64,000 nucleotides of DNA from an uncultured Parabacteroides sp. (GTDB lineage Bacteria; Bacteroidota; Bacteroidia; Bacteroidales; Tannerellaceae): NCBI GenBank assembly GCA_944325345.1, contig CALUZV010000001.1:124001-188000 (forward strand). The letters are read 5' to 3'. The notes under the pieces were generated by a model that worked only from the letters and a program-made list of their open reading frames with translations, had not been told where the DNA came from and made no database searches. Shown here piece by piece: positions 18,221-27,255 of this stretch. The number at the start of each line of letters is the position of its first letter. Position 1 is the stretch's first letter. The translations under genes and the position numbers were made by a program.

Positions 18221-18490
18221 AGCCTTCCAAGCGTGCTGAAAATGCACTTCAAAACTTTAAAGTGCTTTCCAAGCACGCTGGAAGTGTATTTCCAACACTT
18301 TAAAATGCTTTCCAAGCGTGCTGGAAATGCACTCCAAAACTTTAAAGTGCCTTCCAAGCACGCTTGGAGTGTACTTCCGACACTTTAAAATGCTTTTCAA
18401 GCACGCTGGAAACTCACTTCAAAAGTTTAAAGTAGCTTCCAAGCGCACTGATTTCTCACTTTTAATATTAAAAAGAAGAAATAAGGAGGC
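18221..18490. repeat. Tandem array E, 42-43-bp period, 6 units plus one foreign unit
   Basis: The word CCAAGC (or TCAAGC) recurs at 18227, 18269, 18312, 18354, 18397 and 18439, steps of 42, 43, 42, 43 and 42 bp. Units contain the dyads TTCCA-agcacgc-TGGAA and ACTTTAAAGT. The array ends at 18448-18490 with a single copy of the unit that makes up array F 5 kb away (TTTCTCACTTTTAATATTAA). It lies between the permease stop and the galactosidase promoter. Confidence 0.9.
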
Positions 18491-18528
18491 TTGAAAGCCA
18501 CTTTTTCGCTTCAATGAACAGTCCAAGC

Positions 18529-20892
18529 CTACTCCCGCTTCAGTTCTTCCGCCGGATTCCGGTTCGCAGCCTCCAGTATCTGTCCTACAATCGTCAGGAG
18601 CACTAAAACGATAAGGCAGACGACTACTCCCAAAAGCAACCATAGGGGAATATTTGTCCGGTAGGCATAATCTTGCAACCAATTATTCATCACGAGATAA
18701 GTAACCGGCAAGGCAAAAACTGCGGCAAGGACTACTTGGAGCACATAGGCCTTAAAGAAGATATAAAGAATATCGTGTATCTCCGCCCCCATCACTTTCC
18801 GGATGGCTATTTCTTTCCGGCGGCGCTGGGTGGAGGCTGAGGCCACGGCATAGACCCCAAACAACGAGATGAGCAAACATACGAGGGACAAAGCCGAGAA
18901 AACCTTCAAGCCGAGCTGCTCGGAACTGTTCAACTGGTCGTAGAGGGAGCGGACGGGCGACAAACGGGCGTCGGTCAGCTTTGCATCAATGCCGGGAAGG
19001 ATTTCCCGAATCTGCCGGATGGTCGCCATCTCCTGTCCGGGTTGTGTCCGGATATAAAGGATGTTGAATTTGTACTGGGAAGATTGAACGAATATCGTCG
19101 GAAGGATTTGATGACGGAATGACAAGGTATGGAAATCCTTGACAACCCCCGAGACTTCATAATCAGCCATTACACGGATGTCTTCTTCTGACGGCATACG
19201 CAGCACCATCCCTATCGGATTCTCAACACCTATCCGGCGCGCGGCCTCCTCATTCAGCACGACTTTTGTGTGTTGCCCCTCGCGCCACCAGCTACCTTGG
19301 AGCATTGTCAGGTCTAACGCCTCGGCGAAATGGCTGTCGGCAAACATGAGGTTGAAAACCGGCGGGGTCTCAGGGCATCCCTCCCACTGGATTTTGTCGG
19401 ACATACGGGTGAGGTCCGGTTCGTGCCGTGGTTCAAAGTTGGCGTCGGAGATTTCCAAAATAGTGGGAATCCGATGTAGCTCGTTGATGAGCTTGTCCTC
19501 GATTTTCCCACTATAATCCAAGAAGCCGGAGAGCTGGATGAGTTTTTCGCAGTTCAGTCCTAAGTCTTTTTGATGCACATAGTTCATTTGCCGCATCACA
19601 ACCAGGGAGGCTACAATAAAGACGATACTTACGAAGAGTTGCAGTGTAACCGCTATCCGCTTGTAAACCGGTTGCTCCTTCCGTTGTTTGGAAAAAGGCG
19701 AGATGGAGACCCGAACCAGCCGCCAGAACAGTCCCCAGCCCAAGAGGAGAACCACCACGATTATACCTAATCCGCAAAGTACAAACCAAAATAACACTTG
19801 GGCCGGCGAAATCTCAATCGACAGCAGCCGGGAAAATACCGGACAGATGCAAAGTACCAAAACTGCTCCCACGAGGATGGTTATTCCCGCCGAACAAAAC
19901 AATTCGCAGAGTAGTTGGGCCATTAGTTGGCCGGATGTGGCTCCATTGACTGCCCGAAGGTTAATTTCCCGCGTCCGTTGACGGAACAAGTCGTAATTCA
20001 GGTTGAAAAAGTTGAAGATGGCGGCTACCAACAGCAAAAGACCGGAGATGACGAAGAGGTTGATGAAATTGAGTGTAAAGGGAGAGTTGGCCTCCAAGCC
20101 ATGACGGACTTCGGCGATGGGGAGCATCCGGATTTCGAGATTGGGGTTGCCTTTCACCTCCGTGGGGAGTTCCTTCGCCTCGGCTATCACCTCCCGGGTA
20201 TCTGCATGAACATTGAATTTGGCATAAACTTCCATAAAAGACATCTGCCACTGCACTTCTTCCGGCACTGTAGAAAAAACCTTGAGTGCATCGTGGTAAA
20301 TCAAGGCATCGAAACCAAGGTTGGTATGCGGAGAAGGGTCTTTGACTACGGCCGTTACGACGTAAGGAGGCAAATCATTCCGTATGGTGGTCCAAACCGA
20401 CTTTCCAATGGCATTTTCCGCATCTCCAAAGAGTCGGATAGCCATCGATTCCGACAATACCATATTATTAAGCACCGACAAAGGCTCTTTGGCTTCCCCG
20501 GCGATAATTGTTTGGGGGAAAACTTGGAAAAACGAGTTGTCGGCATAGATTAATTTCAGTTGGATATGGGGAAGTTCGTCCGTGCGACACGTTTCTTGGG
20601 CGGGCATGAGGGAAGTGGAAGCCTCGATACTTGGAAATTGGTCGCGAAGTTTCGTTTCGATAATTTTGGAAGCCCCTTTGTTTTCCTTGCCTGATTGTTT
20701 TTCGAACGTATAGACCCGATAAATGGTCTCAGATTCCGGATAAAAGCTATCGTAGGACGTTTCATAATCGACCCAATAGATAGAAGGAACCAGGCAGGCT
20801 ATCGCGAAAGCTATCCTTAATATCCCGGTCAGCGATTGTATCCAATGCTTCCGGAGATTGCGGAAAGCGATTTTCAAATAATGACTTAACAT
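18529..20892 (-). CDS. ABC transporter permease, MacB/FtsX type
   Basis: Inner-membrane permease of about 787 residues, starting MLSHYLKIAFRNLRKHW. It has the common design of Bacteroidota FtsX-like permeases: membrane segment near residues 18-38, a MacB-type periplasmic domain, three membrane segments in the middle, a second periplasmic domain, and a final three-segment FtsX block (ending QRRRKEIAIRKVMGAE and the last helices near 740-780). Such exporters move peptides, antibiotics or lipids; the substrate is unknown. It lies 25 bp downstream of its presumed ATPase, whose gene has an in-frame stop. Confidence 0.88.
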   Translation of the reverse strand: MLSHYLKIAFRNLRKHWIQSLTGILRIAFAIACLVPSIYWVDYETSYDSFYPESETIYRVYTFEKQSGKENKGASKIIETKLRDQFPSIEASTSLMPAQETCRTDELPHIQLKLIYADNSFFQVFPQTIIAGEAKEPLSVLNNMVLSESMAIRLFGDAENAIGKSVWTTIRNDLPPYVVTAVVKDPSPHTNLGFDALIYHDALKVFSTVPEEVQWQMSFMEVYAKFNVHADTREVIAEAKELPTEVKGNPNLEIRMLPIAEVRHGLEANSPFTLNFINLFVISGLLLLVAAIFNFFNLNYDLFRQRTREINLRAVNGATSGQLMAQLLCELFCSAGITILVGAVLVLCICPVFSRLLSIEISPAQVLFWFVLCGLGIIVVVLLLGWGLFWRLVRVSISPFSKQRKEQPVYKRIAVTLQLFVSIVFIVASLVVMRQMNYVHQKDLGLNCEKLIQLSGFLDYSGKIEDKLINELHRIPTILEISDANFEPRHEPDLTRMSDKIQWEGCPETPPVFNLMFADSHFAEALDLTMLQGSWWREGQHTKVVLNEEAARRIGVENPIGMVLRMPSEEDIRVMADYEVSGVVKDFHTLSFRHQILPTIFVQSSQYKFNILYIRTQPGQEMATIRQIREILPGIDAKLTDARLSPVRSLYDQLNSSEQLGLKVFSALSLVCLLISLFGVYAVASASTQRRRKEIAIRKVMGAEIHDILYIFFKAYVLQVVLAAVFALPVTYLVMNNWLQDYAYRTNIPLWLLLGVVVCLIVLVLLTIVGQILEAANRNPAEELKRE

Positions 20893-20916
20893 GGCAAAAA
20901 ACATTTCAGGTTTCCA

Positions 20917-21591
20917 CTAAAGTTCGGTTTTCGCGACAATCTTCCCGTCGAAGAGGTTGATGACACGCTTGGCGTAGCTGGCGTCGCGTTCGCTATGGGT
21001 TACCATGAGGATAGTCGTCCCCGAATGGTTCAACTCCCGCAACAATTCCATGACTTCGATGCCATTTTGGGAATCCAGGTTGCCGGTAGGCTCATCGGCG
21101 AGGATAAGTTCCGGTCGTTCCACCACGGCACGGGCAATGGCAACGCGTTGTTGCTGTCCGCCGGACAGTTGCCGAGGATAGTGAGCCGAACGATGGGAAA
21201 TTTGAACTCGTTTCATCACATCCCGCACCCGTTCTGCCCTTTCTGCTGCCGGGACACCCATATAGAGCAGCGGAAGTTCGATATTCTCTGCCACCGTGAG
21301 TTCTTCTATCAGATTAAAACTCTGGAAAACGAAGCCGATAAGTCCTCGGCGCAAGCGGGTACGCTGCTGTTCGTCGAATTGGCCTACTTCTGTCCCTTTC
21401 AAATAATATTTTCCGCCCGTGGGATTATCCAGCAGCCCCAGAATATTCAGCAACGTCGATTTGCCGCAACCTGAAGGGCCCATGATGGCGACAAACTCGC
21501 CCGCGCGGATTTCCAAACTGACGTGATTCAATGCTCACGTCTCTACCTCCTCCGTTCGGAAGACTTTTTGCAAATTCTCTACCTTTATCAT
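20917..21591 (-). pseudogene. ABC transporter ATP-binding protein (MacB-like) with in-frame TGA at codon 19
   Basis: The frame from the ATG at 21591 reads MIKVENLQKVFRTEEVET, then TGA at 21535-21537, then ALNHVSLEIRAGEFVAIM and a complete ATPase: Walker A GPSGCGKST, signature LSGGQQQRVAIARA, Walker B LILADEPTGNLD. The residues before the stop are exactly the expected first strands of this family, so the stop is a point change (CGA arginine would be a natural ancestor) or a sequencing error. A TTG at 21531 just after the stop could restart translation and give a 204-residue protein with all motifs but no first strand. Promoter box at 21639-21646. Confidence 0.75.
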
Positions 21592-21638
21592 ACGTTTTAA
21601 TTCGATTAAATTGAATAAATCATCGTTGAACACGACGA

Positions 21639-21646
21639 CAAAAGTA
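21639..21646 (-). promoter_or_regulatory. Bacteroidota -7 box for the ABC exporter genes
   Basis: Minus-strand TACTTTTG, 47 bp upstream of the ATPase start codon at 21591, implies that ATPase and permease form their own transcript separate from the regulator gene upstream. Confidence 0.6.
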
Positions 21647-21776
21647 GAGGGAATGTTCCGAGGGGCAAGATGTCCAGCATAGATTCCTAAAATTTCACCA
21701 AACTAAAGCATGACAGCTATTTAGCAAAAGCGAAATGTCCGGTCATATAGCCTGCCATTTATTCACCGGGGGCATT

Positions 21777-23315
21777 TCAGAATTTTTTGCACACCTTCTC
21801 CACATCCATCTTCTTATCCAAATGCATGTGTTCGCGTATCTTCAACTTCTTCCGGCTGACGGAGGTCGGGGCCACGCCCATCATCACGGCGACTTGCCGG
21901 ATGGAGAATCCCGCCTTGAAGAGACAGCAATATTGGAGGTCGGACTCGGTGATGTCGGGATAGGCAGCCTTCAACCGCTTCGTGAAGTTGTCGAACAGGA
22001 GGTCTATCGTGAGGTATAATTCTTCCCAGTCCTCGTCGTGGATGTACGCCGGCTTCCTTTTCAACCGGAACAAGAGGAACCATGTGTAGAGAGGGCTTTC
22101 GTCCTTGAAGTTCTTGTCGTCTTGGATCTTCCGGAGCCAATCAGAAAAGTCCGTCGTAATCTTCGAGGAACGGGCAGTCCACCAGGATGATTCAAGCACG
22201 ACTTGCTGCAGGTGATCCTCCAAAATTTTCTTTTCTTCCACGGCCGAGGCAGAAACGGAATCATACAAATCGCGATACTTCTCGACCTCCGCATCGTTCT
22301 GATCCAACTTCCGGCGTAGATTATAGACAACCTCGTGCATGTATTTCAATGTCCATTCTCGCTGTTTCATCTGCCTCCAAAGGCGAAACGTATGACAGGC
22401 ATAAAAAAGGGTAAACCCCCAAAGGATGGTCAGAAGCGTATAAATTATCCACTTTTCGCGCACAATGTTATCCTGTACCAATTCATACTCATACAGCGCG
22501 GGCAACACGCAGACCTCTCTCGCCTGCGGATTATGCAAAACGGAATCCTGGCAAATCCGAGCCGCCTCCATGTGTTGCACGGCCACCTCGTAGTTTTCTT
22601 TTAGCTCCTCCAGATGCGACATCTGCTCATACGCGGCCCTCTGTATGTGCCATTTTTTCGACTTCGTGGCACAGGCGGCTGCCTCTTCCGACAGGCCATA
22701 TTCCTCTTTCTTATCATAATAATAGGCTTTGCCCAAGGCAATTTCCGGCTCACAGACCTGGCGGTAAACAGCCGGAATGGAATCTACCTCTTGCAGATAC
22801 TCGCCCACCAAATCCCATTCTCCTTGCGCCACCGAAGCCAGCGTGCGGGCAGCTAACGCCTCGCAAAGTCCCGTCTCTTGCCCCGCCTCGGCCCGAAATA
22901 TTTTGATAGCCCTATCCAAGTAAGGCACAGCCAGATTCCACGCATCGTCAAGAGCATAAATGCGCCCCACGGCCAGCTCTGCCGCCGCCAAATCCGCCTT
23001 ATCATCCAGCTTCACCGCATATTCCAACGCCCGAAGATAGGTCTCCCTTGCCATAGTCTCCAGATAAAACCGCTCGGCAATCCTGCCGCTTTCCATAGCC
23101 GCCTGATACGACAGCCGGAAATCCTCGTCCGCCTGCGCCTCGTGCTCAACCACCAGGAAATGAAGCATCGCCCGCTCCACTTTTCCCGAATCCAACGCTC
23201 CAAGTCCGGCAACATAAAGCTCGCCTGCCTCTCCAGAGGGCACATCAATCTCTGGTTCCGGCCGGCAGGCAACAACCGACCACAAAAGCACCCCAAAAAG
23301 GAACAAATGTTTCAT
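21777..23315 (-). CDS. TPR lipoprotein-type membrane regulator with C-terminal HTH
   Basis: 512 residues from MKHLFLFGVLL. The signal ends in WSVVAC, a possible lipobox. Helical TPR-like repeats cover about residues 25-290, one membrane segment lies near 310-330, a coiled coil follows, and the C-terminal 60 residues hold a sigma-70/LuxR-like helix-turn-helix (ITESDLQYCCLFKAGFSIRQ, then VAPTSVSRKKLKIREHM). This design (extracytoplasmic TPR sensor, membrane helix, cytosolic DNA-binding domain) is common in Bacteroidota and usually acts on neighbouring genes; the ABC exporter downstream is the obvious candidate target. Frame open to 23390 but the later ATG suits the signal sequence. Confidence 0.8.
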   Translation of the reverse strand: MKHLFLFGVLLWSVVACRPEPEIDVPSGEAGELYVAGLGALDSGKVERAMLHFLVVEHEAQADEDFRLSYQAAMESGRIAERFYLETMARETYLRALEYAVKLDDKADLAAAELAVGRIYALDDAWNLAVPYLDRAIKIFRAEAGQETGLCEALAARTLASVAQGEWDLVGEYLQEVDSIPAVYRQVCEPEIALGKAYYYDKKEEYGLSEEAAACATKSKKWHIQRAAYEQMSHLEELKENYEVAVQHMEAARICQDSVLHNPQAREVCVLPALYEYELVQDNIVREKWIIYTLLTILWGFTLFYACHTFRLWRQMKQREWTLKYMHEVVYNLRRKLDQNDAEVEKYRDLYDSVSASAVEEKKILEDHLQQVVLESSWWTARSSKITTDFSDWLRKIQDDKNFKDESPLYTWFLLFRLKRKPAYIHDEDWEELYLTIDLLFDNFTKRLKAAYPDITESDLQYCCLFKAGFSIRQVAVMMGVAPTSVSRKKLKIREHMHLDKKMDVEKVCKKF

Positions 23316-23333
23316 TTTTCGTTCAATTTCGGG

Positions 23334-23341
23334 CAAAAGTA
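23334..23341 (-). promoter_or_regulatory. Bacteroidota -7 box for the TPR/HTH regulator
   Basis: Minus-strand TACTTTTG, 18 bp upstream of the start codon at 23315. Confidence 0.65.
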
Positions 23342-23394
23342 CGGAAAAAAGGCATTTCCAAAACCAAAAGTACCTTCCAAACGCATTCATTTCC

Positions 23395-23640
23395 CACTTT
23401 TACGCTTCAAAGTAGAAAATAAACCTCTTAATTTCTCACTTTTAATATTAAGAGTGAGAAATTAATCGATTAAACTGTTTGTTCAACACTTAAAAATATT
23501 TTCTAAAGCCATTTATTTCTCACTTTTGATATTAAAAAGAAGAAATAAACCGATTAAATTCTTCCTTTTGATATTAAAAGTGAGAAATTAAGTGATTAAA
23601 GTGGTATTTTTGATATTAAGAGTGAGAAATAAATCGATTT
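23395..23640. repeat. Tandem array F, 42-bp period, about 6 units
   Basis: The core ATATTA occurs at 23445, 23529, 23571 and 23613, spacings of 84, 42 and 42; degenerate units fill the positions at 23403 and 23487. A full unit is a 30-bp dyad with arms TTTCTCACT and AGTGAGAAA around TTTAATATTAAG. The same unit occurs once at 18448-18490. The array lies between the divergent promoters of the regulator and the toxin-antitoxin pair. Confidence 0.85.
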
Positions 23641-23789
23641 AGTTTATTATTTTACAACAAATAGTCCACTAAAAATTCAGCAGATTGAACTTTGACAACA
23701 AGCTGAAGCTGTCAATAACAACAGCGACAAGTTTCACAAAAATTTCGTTTTCACCATGATGATAGGTTTCAAAATCTTGAAACTTATCG

Positions 23790-23797
23790 TACCTTTG
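23790..23797 (+). promoter_or_regulatory. Bacteroidota -7 box very close to the toxin start codon
   Basis: TACCTTTG ends only four bases before the ATG at 23802; a TTTC at 23767-23770 may serve as -33. Transcription would begin at or next to the start codon, so the mRNA may be leaderless. Confidence 0.6.
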
Positions 23798-23801
23798 CCG
23801 C

Positions 23802-24143
23802 ATGAGAAGAAGGATTATTACATACGGAGGTTATTTCGAAGCCTTTCTACAAACATTATCAGAAAAGGAAGTTCGGAAACTTGATTATATCATCTCACTT
23901 CTGGAGACAGAAGACCGGTTACCTGTCAGATTTATCAAGTTTATCCGCGATGGTCTGTATGAATTGCGCATGGAATACAACAGCAACATATACCGAGTAT
24001 TCTTCATCTTCGACGAAGGGCAAATTGTAGTCCTATTCAATGGTTTTCAGAAGAAAAGCCAGAAGACACCAACGAACGAAATAGAAAAAGCATTAAAAAT
24101 AAAGGAGGCTTATTATGCAGACAAACAATCATCAAATCGTTGA
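23802..24143 (+). CDS. RelE/HigB-type toxin (phage Gp49-like)
   Basis: 113-residue protein of the phage-derived Gp49-like/HigB family, ribosome-associated mRNA interferases of type II toxin-antitoxin systems. Diagnostic features: LPVRFIKFIRDGLYELRMEY and IYRVFFIFDEGQIVVLFNGF, followed by the KKSQKTPTNEIEKAL tail with its conserved lysines. It overlaps the antitoxin gene by 29 bp, toxin first, which is the HigBA order. Confidence 0.88.
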   Translation: MRRRIITYGGYFEAFLQTLSEKEVRKLDYIISLLETEDRLPVRFIKFIRDGLYELRMEYNSNIYRVFFIFDEGQIVVLFNGFQKKSQKTPTNEIEKALKIKEAYYADKQSSNR

Positions 24144-24420
24144 TTACAGTTCCATTCTCGAGAAAAAGTACGGCAAGGAAGGGACGGCAGAACGTGCAAA
24201 ATTTGACGAAGAAGCCTATGCTTTTTACACAAGTCAGATTTTATTGGATGCAAGAAAGGAAGCCAAAATGACTCAATCTGAACTGGCAAAACGCATCAAC
24301 GTAACAAAATCCTATATTTCCCGTATTGAAAAAGGGGTAATAACACCGAGTGTAGCCACATTCTATCGCATTATTAATGCTTTAGGAATGAGGATTGAGG
24401 TTGTTAAACCTAATTTATAG
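24115..24420 (+). CDS. HigA-like XRE-family antitoxin
   Basis: 101 residues. A C-terminal helix-turn-helix (KMTQSELAKRINVTKSYISR, about 52-71) would bind the operon promoter, and the N-terminal about 45 residues probably contact the toxin. Overlap with the toxin frame implies coupled translation. Partner of the Gp49-like toxin. Confidence 0.9.
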   Translation: MQTNNHQIVDYSSILEKKYGKEGTAERAKFDEEAYAFYTSQILLDARKEAKMTQSELAKRINVTKSYISRIEKGVITPSVATFYRIINALGMRIEVVKPNL

Positions 24421-24448
24421 AGGAAGATAGAGAGGGTAAGAAAATAAA

Positions 24449-24517
24449 GACGCGGATGACGCGGAAAACACGGTTGAAATTCATTTTCCAATCCGTGAAA
24501 TCCGCGTCATCCGCGCC
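24449..24517. terminator. Hairpin between convergent genes
   Basis: Arms GACGCGGATGACGCGGA (24449-24465) and TCCGCGTCATCCGCGCC (24501-24517) are complementary except at the outermost position. An A/T-rich run follows on either side. It ends both the antitoxin transcript and the opposing dehydrogenase transcript. Confidence 0.85.
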
Positions 24518-24529
24518 AAAAAATATCTT

Positions 24530-25492
24530 TTAAGGCCGCAACACCCGCGTAATCGGCCTGTCGCCCTCGAAAAATCCGATGACGTTGTTGCTGACGGCAC
24601 GCGCCATCTCGATTCGCGTCTCCAAGGTCTGCGTGCCGATGTGGGGCGTAAGAACCACGTTGTCAAATTCCAAAAGTTCGGGCAGGGGATAGTCTCCAAA
24701 CTCGAAAACATCCAGTCCGGCACCGTGGATAACCCCATTTTTCAGCGCATCTACCAACGCGTGCTCATCGACCAGCGGACCGCGCGCCGTATTTATCAAA
24801 ATAGCCGACGGCTTCATCATTTTGAGCTCTGCCTCACCGATAATATGGCGCGTTTCAGGCGTTAGCGGTGCGTTGAGCGAGACAAAGTCGGCGCGGGCGA
24901 GCAGTTCCTCTTTGGAAACATACTCGGCATTCAGCTTTGTCTCTTCTTCGATGTACAATTGATGGCGATTGTGGTAGATAATCTCCATTCCGCAAGCCGA
25001 AGCACGGCGGGCAAGGGCCTTGCCGATTCGTCCCATCCCGATAATACCCAATGTTTTGCCCGTGATAGGCATTCCAAGGTTTTCCAATACACCGACCTTC
25101 ATGTCGCGACCCAGTGTGCGAAGTTTGCGGTCGCATTCGGTGATGCGGCGAGCCACATCGAAGAGCAAACCCAGCGCGATGTTGGCAGTAGGGGCAGTTA
25201 CAGGCGCAGGAGTGTTCGTAACCGTCAGGCCATGCTGCACGGCGTAGGCAACGTCGATATTGTTGTAGCCGACGGCGTAGTTCGAAACCAGCTTCAGGTT
25301 CGTCGCATGGTCGATAAGCTCCTTGTTCACCGGGAAGTCGAACATCGAACAAAGGACGTCGTACTCCGGAATCATATTCCAGACCTCCTCGTAGGTGAAA
25401 TCCCTGCCCTCGGGGAAAGTAACCTCGTATTTTTCTTCCAGTTCCGTGAAGCCCTCGCGGAACATGTCGTAAGTAACTAAAACTTTATACAT
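24530..25492 (-). CDS. D-isomer specific 2-hydroxyacid dehydrogenase
   Basis: NAD(P)-dependent cytosolic reductase of 320 residues, closest in appearance to glyoxylate/hydroxypyruvate reductases or D-lactate dehydrogenases. The NAD motif is GIIGMGRIGKALARRA (about 149-164). The catalytic triad appears as Arg in LINTARGPLVDE, Glu in AGLDVFEFG and His in LTPHIGTQT. Substrate cannot be fixed by reading. Promoter box at 25515-25522. Confidence 0.9.
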   Translation of the reverse strand: MYKVLVTYDMFREGFTELEEKYEVTFPEGRDFTYEEVWNMIPEYDVLCSMFDFPVNKELIDHATNLKLVSNYAVGYNNIDVAYAVQHGLTVTNTPAPVTAPTANIALGLLFDVARRITECDRKLRTLGRDMKVGVLENLGMPITGKTLGIIGMGRIGKALARRASACGMEIIYHNRHQLYIEEETKLNAEYVSKEELLARADFVSLNAPLTPETRHIIGEAELKMMKPSAILINTARGPLVDEHALVDALKNGVIHGAGLDVFEFGDYPLPELLEFDNVVLTPHIGTQTLETRIEMARAVSNNVIGFFEGDRPITRVLRP

Positions 25493-25514
25493 TTGAAACT
25501 CATTTAAGCGGTCG

Positions 25515-25522
25515 CAAAGATA
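25515..25522 (-). promoter_or_regulatory. Bacteroidota -7 box for the 2-hydroxyacid dehydrogenase
   Basis: Minus-strand TATCTTTG, 22 bp upstream of the start codon. Confidence 0.6.
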
Positions 25523-25558
25523 ATGAAATTAAAAAGAGAGTATCATCCAGCCACCCAT

Positions 25559-27073
25559 TTAGCGGACAACCACTTTGAGGGCGGAAGAGTTATTTGCCGC
25601 CTTGACCAAATAGCACCCAGCCTCCAAAGAAATAGTCGCGCGGCTTGAGACAAATTGATTTTCAACCAAACGGCCATTCAAGTCGTAGAGGTAAACCTGT
25701 TGCGGCTCATCGGAAGAAATCTGAAGCTGACCGACACCCCCTATGACCTGAAGATTCGACAATTTATGCACATCTTCATTGGCAGTCGCCCCTGAATCAT
25801 CGTGCACACGGCGCACAACTTGTGTCATGCAATGGGCGGCACCATATCCCCGGGTAAGGTTATCCAAATATGCCCAAGTAACATCCACATTGTGTTCGCG
25901 AAGAGCCTTTTGCAACTCCAAAGACTGGCCGGCAACCATGACGATTTCCCGTTTCCCGACCGCCAAGAAGTTATTGGCGTAATTCAATTCATCCTCTTTT
26001 TCGATGGGAATGATTTCAATGCCACGCTTGGCCAGGAAATCGAGGAAAGAACCGGTTTCCGTTTGTTGGTATTGTCCGTTCGCATCTTTCGCATACATAT
26101 CATACGTCAAGAAATCCATATCTCCCTCCTCGGCATTGACCCGATTGGCACACAAAGTAACCAAATCCCGGTCGATAATATTAAAGTAGGTATCCAGATG
26201 CATTTGCTCTTGCGATTTCCAGGCATCTTTGACAACCACCAACGTATCCTTGCCTATCAAATCGTTGTCGAGCAACTGGTCGATGGCCTCTTGGGTTGTC
26301 CGCAAGCCGCAACCGATAAACGAAAGGGTTCCGAAAGGGAGATAATCGCCTCCCTCCAGGAAAGCATTGTCTCCCGTAATCCGATAAATCGGTTCCTCGC
26401 CCAACTTTTTATAGCAAAGTTCCGCGATATCCGATTCCAGTTGCCGCTGAGACGAATTCATCTTGCCAATAATGACACCTTTGGAAGTCGTGATGGCTTG
26501 GTCGCGCATAAAAAACATATTCATGACAGGGCGCAAGCGATAGGAAGCCTCCAAACCGGTATTGATGGCTGTTTGACGCAAAATAATTTCCGGCTGTTGA
26601 AGGATAATATCAATCAAATCATTTGGATAGAGTTTATTCAGCAATTCTTGGCGGTATTACTCTTGCTCCGCCGGATCAACACCCTCTTCGCATGTATAAA
26701 TAAGGTATTTCTCGGCCAGGGCCTGAAGTTCGTCTAAGGAAGAGCCCTCTTTCCGGTTGCCGTCTTCGTCCACACAGTCCTTCAACAAAAGTTCGCGGAC
26801 GGTTATCACCTCAGCCCCTTTGTCCCGAAGGATTTTTTGATAGGCTTGATGTTCTTTAGCGGCGGCATCCGCGTTGAAGTAATCCATGAAAAGTGCGGTA
26901 GCAGGGTGCATTGTCCCGACAAACAACTCTTCATTCGGTTCATGCATAACGATAAGAGCAGCCCGGTCGTATTCCGCAATCGGATAAACAGCATTCGAAT
27001 TTTGTCCGTTCTGGGCAGAAAGAGAACCCGCTGCTACTAAACTCAAGAAAAGGAAAATGTTTTTCATAAGCAT
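25559..27073 (-). pseudogene. Secreted arginine-deiminase-family protein with T9SS tail, broken by in-frame TAA
   Basis: One continuous frame carries a signal peptide (MKNIFLFLSLVAAGSLSAQ), an arginine-deiminase-like N-terminus, then TAA at 26657-26659 after VDPAEQE, and resumes in the same frame with YRQELLNKLYPND. The rest contains the guanidine-modifying fold residues: Asp in FFMRDQAITT, LEGGDYLPFG, the His/Asp pair in MHLDTYFN and the nucleophile Cys in YGAAHCMTQ. The C-terminus (VYLYDLNGRLVENQ ... GCYLVKAANN ... KVVVR) is a good T9SS type A sorting domain. Without the stop it would be about 503 residues and resemble exported arginine or peptidylarginine deiminases of Porphyromonadaceae. 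Either a recent nonsense mutation or an assembly error; no frameshift is involved. Confidence 0.8.
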
Positions 27074-27224
27074 CTCAATATTAAAAATAAATTCGACAAT
27101 AGCTTCATTAAAAGTCTTTCACAAAATTAAAAAGTCCATTTAGAATAATCAACAATCAACCGGACAAAAATATCCACTAAACGCCTTTTAACGCATTCCC
27201 TACACTAAGCTGACACAAATGATT

Positions 27225-27232
27225 TATATTTG
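27225..27232 (+). promoter_or_regulatory. Bacteroidota -7 box for rpoN
   Basis: TATATTTG, perfect TAnnTTTG, 24 bp upstream of the rpoN start codon. Confidence 0.65.
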
Positions 27233-27255
27233 CAAGACTTTAGAAAGACTTAAAT

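Noticed and set aside
21535..21537. TGA as selenocysteine in the ABC ATPase
   Set aside because: The position is not a redox site, no SECIS-like hairpin was seen after it, and the family has no selenoprotein members; a nonsense change or error is simpler.
26642..26644. Independent gene starting at TTG 26644 for the second half of the deiminase
   Set aside because: The upstream half in the same frame supplies the missing signal peptide and first part of the fold, so one interrupted gene is more likely than two genes.
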